Source of the DNA: Allobosea sp. OK403
GTDB taxonomy: Bacteria > Pseudomonadota > Alphaproteobacteria > Rhizobiales > Beijerinckiaceae
NCBI RefSeq assembly: GCF_900113835.1
Contig: NZ_FOQV01000009.1
Span: 128,779-192,778 of the forward strand
Length of the DNA stretch: 64,000 nt
Direction of reading: 5' to 3'
This document shows, one piece after another, positions 1-8,501 of the stretch (the stretch's first letter is position 1; each line of letters opens with the position of its first letter). The notes beneath the pieces were generated by a model, which ran no database searches, was not told where the DNA came from, and was given only the letters and a program-made list of their open reading frames with translations. The translations under genes were made by a program, and so were the position numbers.

Positions 1-264
1 CTTTGTGTCGGGACCGACCGGCCGATCGAGGCGCATGGCGAGCAGATCAAGGCCGGCGAGATCCCAGGCGGACGCTGCGCGGTGCTGCGCGTCGTCGGCA
101 ACACCCATAATCTGGAGCCCGCCGCGCTCTACCTTTATCGCGATTGGCTCCCAGCCAGCGGCGAGGAAGCCCGCGACTTCCCGATCTATTGCCAGCGGCT
201 GAGTCTCTTCCCGGAGGTGCCGGAGCATGAGGCCGTCGCCGAGCTGTTTCTGCCGCTGAAATAG
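1..264 (+). CDS. AraC-type regulator, GyrI-like effector-binding C-terminus (5' truncated)
   Basis: Only the last 87 codons are in the window; the frame is open from base 1. The tail has the GyrI-like small-molecule-binding pattern: a GGRCAVLRV strand, then LYRDWLPASGEE, then an acidic/proline segment and a final ELFLPLK strand. This arrangement is typical of AraC/XylS regulators with a GyrI-like domain or of stand-alone GyrI proteins, and the missing upstream part decides which. It converges on the porin gene that ends at 385. Ligand and targets cannot be inferred. Confidence 0.75.
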   Translation, partial: LCVGTDRPIEAHGEQIKAGEIPGGRCAVLRVVGNTHNLEPAALYLYRDWLPASGEEARDFPIYCQRLSLFPEVPEHEAVAELFLPLK

Positions 265-384
265 CGACCTGCGACGGCGGCCTGTCCCTTCCGATCGCTG
301 GAAACGGTCAGGCTGCCGTCCACCCATCCCGTCCAGGCGCCCATCCCGTCCAATTGGAAGCACACGAGGCTGCCGCCCTCAGTT

Positions 385-1833
385 CTAGAAGATGAATTGC
401 GCCCAGCCGGCGAGAAACTCGCCGCTGCCGGCCCCGGCCTGCTTCAGCCGCTCACCGGGCGTGTAGTGGACATAGGTTCCGCCGATGGTGAGGTGCTCGG
501 TCGCGCTCCAGGTCAGGGCCAGGCTGGTCTGCTGGCCGATGAAGCGGCCGGTTCCGCCAGCGCTGCCCCGGACCGGGCTGAGCGGTGGCGCATAGAAGGC
601 GTCCGCCTCCGCCTGTTTCCAGAGCGGGTTCCAGCCGAGCGTGAGAGTCAGCTTGGGGGTCAGTGCCAGCGTCAGGTTCGGCTGGAGATCGAGCAGGTTG
701 GCCGGCGCGGCGAGATTGGCCTCGGAGAAATAGGGCAGTTTCGGAAACAGCGGATTGAAGGTGCCCAGCCGGTTGTCATGCGGGTTCCTGTCGCCGCTGA
801 TCGCGTCGGCGTTCAGGCCCAGGCGCGGCGAGAAGGGCAGGTTGGCAAAGCTGTAGCCGAGATTGGCCGAGACGGTCCAGGCGCGGATATCGGCGGTGCC
901 GAAGCTGCCGAACTGATAGGCCGCCTCGACATTCCAGTCGAAGCCGCCGCGCTTGCCGAAGAGCCTTGCCCCGATCGTGTGCCGACGCTCGTTCGCCACG
1001 CCTTGCGCAAAGCGGGCCTCGTCGCGCTCCAGCCCGAGATAGTAGAGATCGGCCTTGAGACCGGGCACGGCCGGGACCGCCGCCGTCGCATAGGCGCCCC
1101 AGAACAGCTGGGCCGGGTCGCGCCCGTCATCGAAGGTCCCGGGCCGCGGCGCGACCGGACGCAGCAGGAAGGCGTCGATGCGGGTATCGCCGGTGCCGAT
1201 CCAGGCGGCGCGGAAGCCGTCGAAGGCGCGGCGGATATTGGGGCTGTCGCGGACCGAGACCAGGCGCGAGGAGCCCAGGCTGATCTCCTGCCGGCCGCCG
1301 CGCAGCATGACCTTGCCATCAGCCGTGGGCAGCGTCAGCTCGCCGAAGGCCTGCAGGATATCGAGCTCATCCTTCTGCGTCGGCGGCGGCGTGCCGGCCC
1401 AGCCCGGCGCGAAACCACTGGCCAGTTCGAGGAAAGCCCGCGCATGGGGGCCCAGATGCAGGTCGGCGAACAGGAAGGAGCGCAGCAGCGCATAGTCGTT
1501 GCGCCGGGGCGCGCTGAGGCCGAAGACCGGGTCGCGCGCGGTTTCGTAGCGCGCCCTGAATTCGCCGCCCAGGGTCAGATAGGCCGAGCCCTCGCCGTTC
1601 AGAGGGATCCATTTCAGCGGATCGAACGGGTCGGTCCGCAAGGCCGGGTCGCGCAGCGGCGACCAATCCTCGTTGAAGCGGAGGCTTTCATAGGAGGGGC
1701 GGCCGGCGGAGGTCTGGGCCGGCGCCACCGTCGTCCAAAGCCCGAGCAGCGCGGCGAGCGCCGGGCCGGCGAGGCGCCGCAGGCGGCGACCCCGCCGGAA
1801 TGCCGGGCAAGATCCCGACCGTGTGGCGCTCAT
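385..1833 (-). CDS. Alginate-export-family outer membrane porin
   Basis: 482 aa. The N-terminus is arginine-rich, followed by a hydrophobic segment ending APAQ, which fits a signal peptide. The mature part is rich in alternating aromatic beta strands (for example LGGEFRARYETA and ALTWSATEHLTIGGTYVHY) and ends in the C-terminal aromatic IF typical of outer-membrane barrels, matching the alginate_exp family. ATG at 1833 was chosen because it overlaps the MFS stop as ATGA and directly precedes the signal peptide; an upstream in-frame extension lies inside the MFS gene. It is last in the minus-strand run and probably lets a small organic compound through the outer membrane. The substrate is unknown. 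Confidence 0.8.
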   Translation of the reverse strand: MSATRSGSCPAFRRGRRLRRLAGPALAALLGLWTTVAPAQTSAGRPSYESLRFNEDWSPLRDPALRTDPFDPLKWIPLNGEGSAYLTLGGEFRARYETARDPVFGLSAPRRNDYALLRSFLFADLHLGPHARAFLELASGFAPGWAGTPPPTQKDELDILQAFGELTLPTADGKVMLRGGRQEISLGSSRLVSVRDSPNIRRAFDGFRAAWIGTGDTRIDAFLLRPVAPRPGTFDDGRDPAQLFWGAYATAAVPAVPGLKADLYYLGLERDEARFAQGVANERRHTIGARLFGKRGGFDWNVEAAYQFGSFGTADIRAWTVSANLGYSFANLPFSPRLGLNADAISGDRNPHDNRLGTFNPLFPKLPYFSEANLAAPANLLDLQPNLTLALTPKLTLTLGWNPLWKQAEADAFYAPPLSPVRGSAGGTGRFIGQQTSLALTWSATEHLTIGGTYVHYTPGERLKQAGAGSGEFLAGWAQFIF

Positions 1834-3491
1834 GCTCCGCGCTCCGCCGGGGCCGCGCGATCCTCGCGCTGCGCCGAAAGCCCGAGCAGGTGCCGGATGA
1901 CGGGCGCCTCCGGCCCGGCATGGAAGCGCGCCGCCTCGGCCTGAATATCGGCATCGGCCTGCGAGACGCGCTTGTGCTGGCGCAGATGCTCGGCCCAGGA
2001 CTCGACCATGAACCATTCGACGATGCGCTCGGGATCGGCGGCATCCTCCGCGACGCCCCAGGCGAAGGCGCCGTCGCGGCGCCGCTCCGGCGCGAGCCGG
2101 GTGATGGCCGCCAGGAAGCCGGCGCGGTTCTCGCGGGCGATGCGGTATTCGATCGTGATCGTCACCGGGCCGCGATCATGCTCGACCGGTTCCACGATGG
2201 CGGGCTCGGGCCAATGCGAGGACGGTGTCAGATCGGCCTCGCCCGCCGGCAGCGGCAGGCGCAGGGCGGCGAAGGCGACCACGCTGAGCGCCAGCGCCGC
2301 TGCGATGAGCGTGCCGTGAAGGCCGATCGCCTCCGCGACGAGGCCCCAGAGCAGGCTGCCGGCGGCCGAGGCGCCGTTGAACACCGTCAGGTAGAGCGCC
2401 AGGCCGCGACCGCGCACCCAGTTCGGCAGAATCGCCTGGATGGTGCCGTTCAGCGTGGTCAGCGCGGCGATCCAGGCCCCGCCGAGGATGAAGAGCAGGA
2501 TCACCGCGAGCCATTGCGGCGGCACGGCCGCCAGCGCCGCGATGATCGCAGCGGTGACGAGGGCGGCGCCGAGCATGAGGCCGTCGACGCCCGTTCGCGC
2601 CCGGATGTGCGGCAGCAGGACCGCGCCGCAGATCGCCCCGGCGCCGACCGCCCCGAGCAGCAGGCCGTAGAAGCCGGCGCCGCCTTCGAGCAGCCGGCGC
2701 GCCACCAGCGGCAGCAGCGCCCAGACCGCGCTGGCGCAGATGAAGAACAGCGTGGCGCGCAGCAGGACGCGATGCAACTCGCGGCTGGCGCGGGCATAGC
2801 GCAGCCCGGCCCGGAAGGCGCCGCCGAAATGCTCGCGCAGCGCGTCATCGGCCCCGGTCGGGCGCCGCCACCAGACCAAAGCGGCGACGACGAAGACATA
2901 GCTCAGCACATCCGCGCCATAGGTCGCGGCCGCCCCGAAAGCGACGAGCAGCGCGCCGCCGAGCGCCGGGCCGATCGAGCGGGCGATGTTGAAGCCGAGC
3001 GAGTTGAGCGCCACCGCGTTGCGCAGGTCCGGCTTCGGCACGAGCTCGGGCACGATCGACTGCCAGGCCGGCCCCATCAGCGCCGCGCCGACGCCGCCGA
3101 GGAAAGTCAGCCCGACCAGGATCGCGACGGTCAGCCTGTCGGCGAGCGCCAAGGTGAGCAGCGCGGTGCTGATCAGCCCGAGCAGGATCTGCACGCCGAT
3201 CAGAAGCTTGCGGCGGTCGACGATGTCGGAGAGCACGCCGGCCGGGATCGCCAGCAGAAAAATCGGCAAGGTGCCGGCGACTTGGATCATCGCCACGGCC
3301 GAGGGCGAGCCGGAGAGGTCGGTCACCAGCCAGGCGCTGGCGACGTCGCGCATGAAGCTGCCGATATTGCCCAGGATCGTCGCCGCCCAGAGCACGGCGA
3401 AGACGGGCCGGCGCAGCGGCGAGAACGCCGAGGGTGTCGGGGCTTGCGGCGTCGGCGCCTGCGGGGCCGTGTTCGGGACCTCGGCCATCAT
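1830..3491 (-). CDS. MFS exporter with C-terminal monooxygenase-like (ABM) domain
   Basis: 553 aa. An N-terminal transporter of about 410 residues resembles the MFS_3/EntS-like group: many hydrophobic helices and a SDIVDRRKLL loop after TM2. It is followed by a soluble ferredoxin-like domain of about 110 residues (starting near RGPVTITIEYRI, with WFMVESWAEHLRQH). This two-part layout is usual for PF05977 members. It overlaps the DoxX stop (ATGATG over TGA) and the porin start (ATGA), which indicates translational coupling. With the porin it could export a compound made or damaged by the upstream enzymes; that role is inferred. Confidence 0.85.
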   Translation of the reverse strand: MMAEVPNTAPQAPTPQAPTPSAFSPLRRPVFAVLWAATILGNIGSFMRDVASAWLVTDLSGSPSAVAMIQVAGTLPIFLLAIPAGVLSDIVDRRKLLIGVQILLGLISTALLTLALADRLTVAILVGLTFLGGVGAALMGPAWQSIVPELVPKPDLRNAVALNSLGFNIARSIGPALGGALLVAFGAAATYGADVLSYVFVVAALVWWRRPTGADDALREHFGGAFRAGLRYARASRELHRVLLRATLFFICASAVWALLPLVARRLLEGGAGFYGLLLGAVGAGAICGAVLLPHIRARTGVDGLMLGAALVTAAIIAALAAVPPQWLAVILLFILGGAWIAALTTLNGTIQAILPNWVRGRGLALYLTVFNGASAAGSLLWGLVAEAIGLHGTLIAAALALSVVAFAALRLPLPAGEADLTPSSHWPEPAIVEPVEHDRGPVTITIEYRIARENRAGFLAAITRLAPERRRDGAFAWGVAEDAADPERIVEWFMVESWAEHLRQHKRVSQADADIQAEAARFHAGPEAPVIRHLLGLSAQREDRAAPAERGA

Positions 3492-3934
3492 GGTCGCGCC
3501 TCGCCGGTGGAGCGCGCCGCCAGGATCGCCAGCAGCGCGAGGCCGCCGATGATCGAGACATGCTCGAAGAAGATGTTCTGGTGCAGCACGCGCTCAGCTG
3601 CCGGCTTCAGCCAGAAGGCATGGGCGAAGAGCGTCGCGACCGCGGTGAAGCCGGCGAGCGCGGCCGCGCCGATCCAGGCGTGGCGGCCGTCCGCGATCAG
3701 CAGCGCCGAACCGCCGAGCTGGGTCGCGATGACCAGCACGGCGAAGAGCGCGGCCGGCTCGAACCCGGTCAGGCCGCGGACCTCGGCCGTCGCGCCGCCG
3801 AAATCGGCGAGCTTGGCGAGGCCGCTGAGCAGGAAGGGCAGGGCGACCGCGATCCGGGCGAGAAGCGCCAGCCAGGACCGGCCGAGCAAGGTTTCGACGG
3901 CCGGCTGGACGGCAGGGAGCGGCGAGGCCGACAT
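3488..3934 (-). CDS. DoxX-family membrane protein
   Basis: 148 aa with four hydrophobic segments (LLARIAVALPFLLSGLAKLADF, ALFAVLVIATQLGGSALLIA, AALAGFTAVATLFAHAFW, VSIIGGLALLAILAA), the DoxX pattern. The ATG at 3934 was chosen. The longer in-frame extension to 4075 is the conceptual translation of an intergenic repeat (3957-4061), and near-identical peptide strings arise from another copy near 45.9 kb, so it is not real coding. It overlaps the MFS gene by 4 nt and belongs to the same run as the chloroperoxidase-like hydrolase. DoxX proteins are linked to redox/thiol stress complexes. Confidence 0.85.
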   Translation of the reverse strand: MSASPLPAVQPAVETLLGRSWLALLARIAVALPFLLSGLAKLADFGGATAEVRGLTGFEPAALFAVLVIATQLGGSALLIADGRHAWIGAAALAGFTAVATLFAHAFWLKPAAERVLHQNIFFEHVSIIGGLALLAILAARSTGEARP

Positions 3935-3956
3935 GGCGCAAATCCTTCGATGATCT

Positions 3957-4061
3957 CTAGAGCATTTCCGCGTTTCTCCGAATCGCGAAAATACTCTAAC
4001 CGTTTGTTTTATCGCATTTTCTTCACGCGAACCGGTGTCCACTTCGCTCGAAAATGCTCTG
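3957..4061. repeat. Interspersed repeat family A, copy 1
   Basis: About 105 bp with inverted ends (agagcattttc-type at both ends) and an internal accggtgtccact core. Related copies are at 25705-25833, 45904-46016, 50285-50401, 54600-54703 and 57412-57536. It lies between the amidohydrolase and DoxX genes of the minus-strand run and may add RNA structure there. Confidence 0.8.
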
Positions 4062-4071
4062 GCGTTCAGGC

Positions 4072-6039
4072 TCAAAAGGCCCAGCAGGAGCAGCCGAGCG
4101 CGCCCCAGAAGGCGCCCTCGTCCCGGGCGGGCGTGGCGGCCGCCAGCGCGCCGGCATGGGCATGGCCATGGACGCCGCAGGCGCTGGCGCAGCCGCAGGC
4201 GGCGGCGAAGGCATATTTGCGCTCGTCCAGCGCCGCGCGCTTCTGGTAGCCGCCGAAACTCCTGACCGGCGACCAGCCCGGCATTGCCGGCGGCAAGGGG
4301 GGCGCAAGGCCGGCATAGTCGCCCGCGCCATAGACCGGCTTGCCGCCGAGCAGGGTCAGCACGCTCTCGATATCCTGGATCTCGTCTTCCGGCACCGCCA
4401 TGTAGTCGCGGTCGAGCACCACGAGATCGGCGAGCTGCCCGGCCTTGATCTGGCCCTTCTTGCCCTCCTCGGTCGAGAACCAGCTATTGGCCTGGGTCCA
4501 GAGCCTGAGCGCGCTCTCGCGGTCGAGCAGGTTGCGCTGCGGGTAGAGCTTGAGGCCGCCCAGCGTCCGGCCGGTGACGAGCCAGGCCAGCGAGACCCAG
4601 GGGTTGTAGCTGGCGACGCGGGTCGCATCCGTGCCGGCGCCGACCGGCACGCCGGCCTCCAGCATGCGCGCGATCGGCGGGGTGCGCTCGGCCGCCTTGG
4701 CACCGTAGCGCTCGACGAAATACTCGCCCTGGAAGCTCATGCGATGCTGCACGGCGATGCCGCCGCCAAGCGCGGCGATGCGGTCGATATTGCGGTCGCT
4801 GATCGTCTCGCAATGGTCGAAGAACCAGTGCAGGCCCTTGAGCGGCACGTCGCGATCGACCTTCTCGAAGACGTCGAGCGCCCGCGTGATGGTCTCGTCA
4901 TAGGTGGCGTGCAGGCGCCAGGGCCAGCGGTTCTCGGCGAGCAGGCGCACGACGGGCTCGAGATCACCCTCCATGGACGGCGGCATCTCCGGCCGCTCGA
5001 CCCGGAAGTCCTCGAAATCGGCGGCGGAATAGACCAGCATCTCGCCGGCACCGTTATGGCGGTAGAGATCGTCGCCCTGGCCGGGCTTGACCTGCTTCGA
5101 CCAGCTCTCGAAATCCGCCAGTTCCTCTTTCGGCTTCTGGGTGAAGAGGTTGTAGGCGATGCGCAGGCTGAGCTCGCCATCGGCGTGGAGCTTCTCGATG
5201 ACGGCGTAGTCCTCGGGATAGTTCTGGAAGCCGCCGCCGGCATCGATCACGGTAGTGACGCCGAGCCGGTTCAGCTCGCGCATGAAATGCCGGGTCGAGT
5301 TGAGCTGGTATTCCGGCGGCAGCTTCGGCCCCTTGGCCAGGGTGGAGTAGAGGATGGTGGCGTTGGGTTTGGCGAGCAGGAGCCCGGTCGGGTTGCCCGC
5401 GGCGTCGCGCTGGATCTCGCCGCCCGGCGGATTGGGCGTGTCCTTGGTGTAGCCGGCGGCGCGCAAGGCGGCTCCGTTGAGCAAGGCGCGGTCGTAGAGG
5501 TGCAGGATGAAGACCGGCGTGTCGGGGGCGATCGCGTTGATCTCATCCAGCGTCGGCAGGCGCTTTTCGGCGAATTGATGCTCGGTGAAGCCGCCGACGA
5601 CGCGCACCCATTGCGGCGGCGGCGTCACGGCGACCTGGCGCTTCAGCATTTCCAGAGCCTGACCGAGCGAGCGCACCCCGTCCCAGCGCAGCTCCATATT
5701 GTAGTTCAGCCCGCCGCGGATGATGTGCATGTGGCTGTCGATCAGCCCGGGCACGGCGCGCCGGCCGCCGAGATCGATGATCCCGGTGTCTGGCCCGGCG
5801 AGCGCGCGCATCTCGTGCTCGGAGCCGGCGCCGATGAAGCGCCCGCCCGCGATCGCCACCGCCTGCGGGTTCGGGTTGGTCTGGTCGAGCGTGGTGAAGC
5901 GGCCGTTCACCAGGATGAGGTCTGCGATCATGGAGCTGGCTCCCGAGCCGGAGGTCTGGGCTGTGGCGGATCCGCCGAGAAGGGCCGACAAGGCGCCGGC
6001 CGCGCCGCCGATGGCGGCCTGTCTGCGTGTCGGGCTCAT
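4072..6039 (-). CDS. YtcJ-like metal-dependent amidohydrolase with Cys/His-rich tail
   Basis: 655 aa. It starts SPTRRQAAIGG with a hydrophobic stretch ending in ATAQ, a plausible Tat signal. Metal-site motifs of the YtcJ/AmdA3 amidohydrolase group are present: PGLIDSHMHI, LHATYDET, GLHWFFDHCE, GAGTDATR, and QLADLVVLDRDY near the C-terminus. After the catalytic fold comes an unusual tail containing CGCASACGVHGHAHA and a final GCSCWAF, which looks metal-binding. ATG at 6039 overlaps the XapX stop (ATGA). Substrate unknown; periplasmic location inferred. Confidence 0.85.
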   Translation of the reverse strand: MSPTRRQAAIGGAAGALSALLGGSATAQTSGSGASSMIADLILVNGRFTTLDQTNPNPQAVAIAGGRFIGAGSEHEMRALAGPDTGIIDLGGRRAVPGLIDSHMHIIRGGLNYNMELRWDGVRSLGQALEMLKRQVAVTPPPQWVRVVGGFTEHQFAEKRLPTLDEINAIAPDTPVFILHLYDRALLNGAALRAAGYTKDTPNPPGGEIQRDAAGNPTGLLLAKPNATILYSTLAKGPKLPPEYQLNSTRHFMRELNRLGVTTVIDAGGGFQNYPEDYAVIEKLHADGELSLRIAYNLFTQKPKEELADFESWSKQVKPGQGDDLYRHNGAGEMLVYSAADFEDFRVERPEMPPSMEGDLEPVVRLLAENRWPWRLHATYDETITRALDVFEKVDRDVPLKGLHWFFDHCETISDRNIDRIAALGGGIAVQHRMSFQGEYFVERYGAKAAERTPPIARMLEAGVPVGAGTDATRVASYNPWVSLAWLVTGRTLGGLKLYPQRNLLDRESALRLWTQANSWFSTEEGKKGQIKAGQLADLVVLDRDYMAVPEDEIQDIESVLTLLGGKPVYGAGDYAGLAPPLPPAMPGWSPVRSFGGYQKRAALDERKYAFAAACGCASACGVHGHAHAGALAAATPARDEGAFWGALGCSCWAF

Positions 6040-6320
6040 GAGGGGCTGCCTGCGCCGGGCTCGCTGCCGCCGTCCTTGGCTGCGGCCCGCGCCGGCAAGG
6101 TGCCGAAGACGTGCTCGCCGCATTCGCGCTGCAGCCAGCCGAGGCTGAGCCGTTCGCCGGCGATGACGCGCTTGGTGATCGGCACGATCTGCTCGCCGGC
6201 CAGGATGCCGAGCAGGCCGACCAGCGCCACCACTGGCGGCGCCGGCGAGCGCAGGTCGAGCAGGCTGTAGATCACGCCGACGAGCAGGCCGGCGCCCAGC
6301 GAGGCGAGGTAAAGCTTCAT
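6036..6320 (-). CDS. XapX domain membrane protein
   Basis: 94 aa. The N-terminus MKLYLASLGAGLLVGVIYSLLDLRSPAPP followed by ALVGLLGILAGEQ is the XapX pattern (two hydrophobic segments joined by RSPAPP). The remaining 40 residues are hydrophilic and include a WLQRECGEHVFG segment. ATG at 6320 was preferred over the upstream extension because it begins the hydrophobic segment. It overlaps the amidohydrolase start by 4 nt. XapX proteins commonly accompany amidohydrolase and isochorismatase genes like those here; no biochemical role is established. Confidence 0.85.
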   Translation of the reverse strand: MKLYLASLGAGLLVGVIYSLLDLRSPAPPVVALVGLLGILAGEQIVPITKRVIAGERLSLGWLQRECGEHVFGTLPARAAAKDGGSEPGAGSPS

Positions 6321-6390
6321 GGGGTCTCCCGGTCGTGGTGTGAGATGTCTTGGCGCAAGCGCGGTGCGGCTGCGCCGCACCGCGCCGGGG

Positions 6391-7227
6391 TCAGCCCTTG
6401 ATGAAGGCGAGCAGGTCGGGATTGATCACATCGGCATGGGTGGTCAGCATGCCGTGCGGGTAGCCCGGATAAGTCTTGAGCATGCCGTGCTTGAGCAGCT
6501 TGACCGAGAGGCGGCCGGAGGCGTCGATCGGCACGATCTGGTCGTCCTCGCCGTGCAGCACGAGGGTGGGAACCGTGATCGCCTTCAGATCGTCGCTCTG
6601 GTCAGTCTCCGAGAAGGCCTTGATGCCCTCGTAATGCGCCTGCGCGCTGCCGGCCATGCTCTGGCGCCACCAGTTCTGGACTACGCCCTGCGAGACCTTC
6701 GCGTTCGGCCGATTGAAGCCGTAGAAGGGGCCGGCCGGCAGATCGAGGAAGAACTGGGCGCGGTTGTCGGCAAGCGCCCGGCGCAGGCCGTCGAAGACTT
6801 CCAGCGGCAGGCCGCTGGGGTGGCTTTCGGTCTTGAGCATCAGCGGCGGCACGGCGCTGACCAGCACTGCCTTGGCGACGCGGCCCTGCGGCTCGCCATG
6901 CCTGGCGACATAGCGGGCGACCTCGCCGCCGCCGGTGGAGTGGCCGATATGGACCGCCTCGCGCAGGTCGAGATGCTCGACCACCGCCGCGGCATCGGCG
7001 GCGTAATGGTCCATGTCGTGGCCGCCGCTCACCTGCGCCGAGCGGCCATGGCCGCGGCGATCATGGGCGATGACGCGGTAGCCCTGCGACAGGAAGAACA
7101 GCATCTGCGCGTCCCAGTCATCCGAGGAGAGCGGCCAGCCGTGATGGAACATGATCGGCTGCGCCTCCCTCGGACCCCAGTCCTTGAAGAAGATCGCGAC
7201 GCCGTCCCTGGTGGTGATCATCGGCAT
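6391..7227 (-). CDS. Alpha/beta hydrolase, cofactor-free chloroperoxidase type
   Basis: 278 aa, full length for non-heme haloperoxidase-like hydrolases. HHGWPLSSDDW gives the oxyanion loop, DRRGHGRS follows, the nucleophile elbow is GHSTGGGE, the acid is in HGEDDQIVP and the histidine in YPGYPHGM. There is no signal peptide, so it is cytoplasmic. The gene starts 3 bp after the isochorismatase-like stop, a clear operon pair. Such enzymes hydrolyse esters or form peracids; the true substrate here is unknown. Confidence 0.9.
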   Translation of the reverse strand: MPMITTRDGVAIFFKDWGPREAQPIMFHHGWPLSSDDWDAQMLFFLSQGYRVIAHDRRGHGRSAQVSGGHDMDHYAADAAAVVEHLDLREAVHIGHSTGGGEVARYVARHGEPQGRVAKAVLVSAVPPLMLKTESHPSGLPLEVFDGLRRALADNRAQFFLDLPAGPFYGFNRPNAKVSQGVVQNWWRQSMAGSAQAHYEGIKAFSETDQSDDLKAITVPTLVLHGEDDQIVPIDASGRLSVKLLKHGMLKTYPGYPHGMLTTHADVINPDLLAFIKG

Positions 7228-7230
7228 GGC

Positions 7231-7884
7231 TCAGTGCCCTTCCTGAGCGCCGAACATGGTCTTGGCGTAGGTGATGCCCAGGCCGTAGGCGCCGCCGAAC
7301 CGCCGAGCGATGCCGGTGGTCAGCTCATAGGTTCCGGTGCGGGCCCAGTCGCGCTGCAGCTCGAGCAGATATTGCACGGCGGTCATCGGGCGGGCGCCCG
7401 CCTGGATCATCCGCTGCATGGCGCGCTCATGCGCCTCCTCGGAGACGTCGCCGCAGGCATCGGCGATGACATAGACCTCGAAACCCTGATCGAGTGCCGA
7501 CAGGGCGGGGCCGACGATGCAGACGCCGGTCCAGAGCCCGGCCAGCACGATGCGCGGCTTGCCGATAGCGTTGACGCGGGCGATCACGGCCGCGTCCTCC
7601 CAGGTGTTCATCGAGGTCCGGTCGAGCAGCGCCTGGCCGGGAAAGGCCTCGGTGATCTCGCTGAACATCGGGCCGGAAAAGCTCTTCTCGGCGACGGTGG
7701 TCAGGATGGTCGGCACGCCGAAGCCGGCGGCGGCGTGCGAGATCAGCGCGGCGTTGTTGCGCAGGGCGACGGCATCGATCGACTTGGTCGCGAAGGCCAT
7801 TTGCGACTGGAAGTCGATCAGGATCAGCGTGTGATCCTGCGGCGTGAGCAGGAGTTTGCCGGGGGCTGCTATGGCGTGGGACAA
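7231..7884 (-). CDS. Isochorismatase-family hydrolase
   Basis: 217 aa from a TTG start at 7884, chosen because GGAG sits 9 nt upstream and the protein then begins just before the conserved PQDHTLILIDFQSQM strand. A longer in-frame reading would run past the divergent regulator's start. Cysteine-hydrolase features are the aspartate of LIDFQ and the cysteine in LAGLWTGVCIVGPAL. It resembles the YcaC-like group rather than true isochorismatases. It is first in the run that continues through hydrolase, XapX and amidohydrolase, and lies divergent from HxlR. Confidence 0.85.
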   Translation of the reverse strand: MSHAIAAPGKLLLTPQDHTLILIDFQSQMAFATKSIDAVALRNNAALISHAAAGFGVPTILTTVAEKSFSGPMFSEITEAFPGQALLDRTSMNTWEDAAVIARVNAIGKPRIVLAGLWTGVCIVGPALSALDQGFEVYVIADACGDVSEEAHERAMQRMIQAGARPMTAVQYLLELQRDWARTGTYELTTGIARRFGGAYGLGITYAKTMFGAQEGH

Positions 7885-7972
7885 GGATGGGGTCTCCGGT
7901 TGGAATCGCCGGGACGTTAGGGCCGCATCGCGGCGGTGGCCATTAGTTACGGGCGGGATACTACCTAGAGCC
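7885..7972. promoter_or_regulatory. Divergent control region between hydrolase run and HxlR gene
   Basis: An 88-bp gap between divergently oriented genes, AT-richer toward the regulator. It contains the related blocks ttagttac and atactacc spaced about 7 bp apart, and agtaata/aagtaac just inside the regulator gene. HxlR proteins usually bind such divergent spacers. The exact operator and promoters cannot be fixed by eye. Confidence 0.35.
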
Positions 7973-8320
7973 ATGAATGACAAAGTAATACATCAAGTAA
8001 CGCAAGACGATTATTGTCTTGTTGACCCGCTTATCAAATTCTTCGCGCAGGAATGGATGAGCCATGTCGTCTTTACGCTCGCCCGCCACGGCACGCTGCG
8101 CTTCGGCGCCCTGCGCCGCCAGATGCCGCCGGGCATCTCCGCCCGCGTCCTGTCGGCGCGGCTGAAGGCGCTCGAGGCGGCCGGCTATGTCGAGCGCCAC
8201 GATCTGAGCGAGCGTGTGCGCCATGTCGAATATGCCCTGACCGAGCGCGGCCGTGCGGTCGACACGGCGCTGGCGCGCAGCGAGGCCTTGCTCCCGCCGG
8301 GCGGGGACGCGACGCCCTGA
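7973..8320 (+). CDS. HxlR-family transcriptional regulator
   Basis: 115 aa. It has the winged-helix core of the family: a segment ending in WMSHVVFTLARHGTLRFGALRRQM, then ISARVLSARLKALEAAGYVERH and the wing VEYALTERGRAV. ATG at 7973 was selected because the family motif begins shortly after it and the upstream extension overlaps the divergent gene. The first 60 bp are notably AT-rich. It probably represses or activates the divergent hydrolase/amidohydrolase/exporter run in response to an electrophile or quinone-like stress, a common HxlR theme; the inducer is inferred only. Confidence 0.88.
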   Translation: MNDKVIHQVTQDDYCLVDPLIKFFAQEWMSHVVFTLARHGTLRFGALRRQMPPGISARVLSARLKALEAAGYVERHDLSERVRHVEYALTERGRAVDTALARSEALLPPGGDATP

Positions 8321-8322
8321 CT

Positions 8323-8378
8323 GGGCCGCAAGATCCGGGCCGCAAGATCCGGGCCGTAAGAACTGAGCCGCGAGAACC
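8323..8378. repeat. 14-bp tandem repeat (4 units)
   Basis: Four consecutive 14-mers of the form gggccgcaagatcc (two perfect, two diverged) begin 2 bp after the HxlR stop. They probably arose by slippage; no function is evident. Confidence 0.8.
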
Positions 8379-8501
8379 GCGCGGCAACCCTCATCAATCT
8401 CCGCGACCGGCGCGTTTCAACCGTGGACGGGGAGGGCGGCTCCCGTGGCGGCTTTGATCTTGATCAACACGGCGCTTGGTCCAGCCGGCGTAGATTGAGA
8501 G

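Noticed and set aside
397..3953. Very long plus-strand ORFs opposite the porin and MFS genes
   Set aside because: They are antisense shadows in high-GC DNA, rich in Arg/Gly/Ala/Gln without structural patterns, while the opposite strand encodes clear families.
3935..4075. 47-residue N-terminal extension of the DoxX protein
   Set aside because: It is the translation of a dispersed repeat; the same peptide pattern appears at another copy near 45.9 kb.
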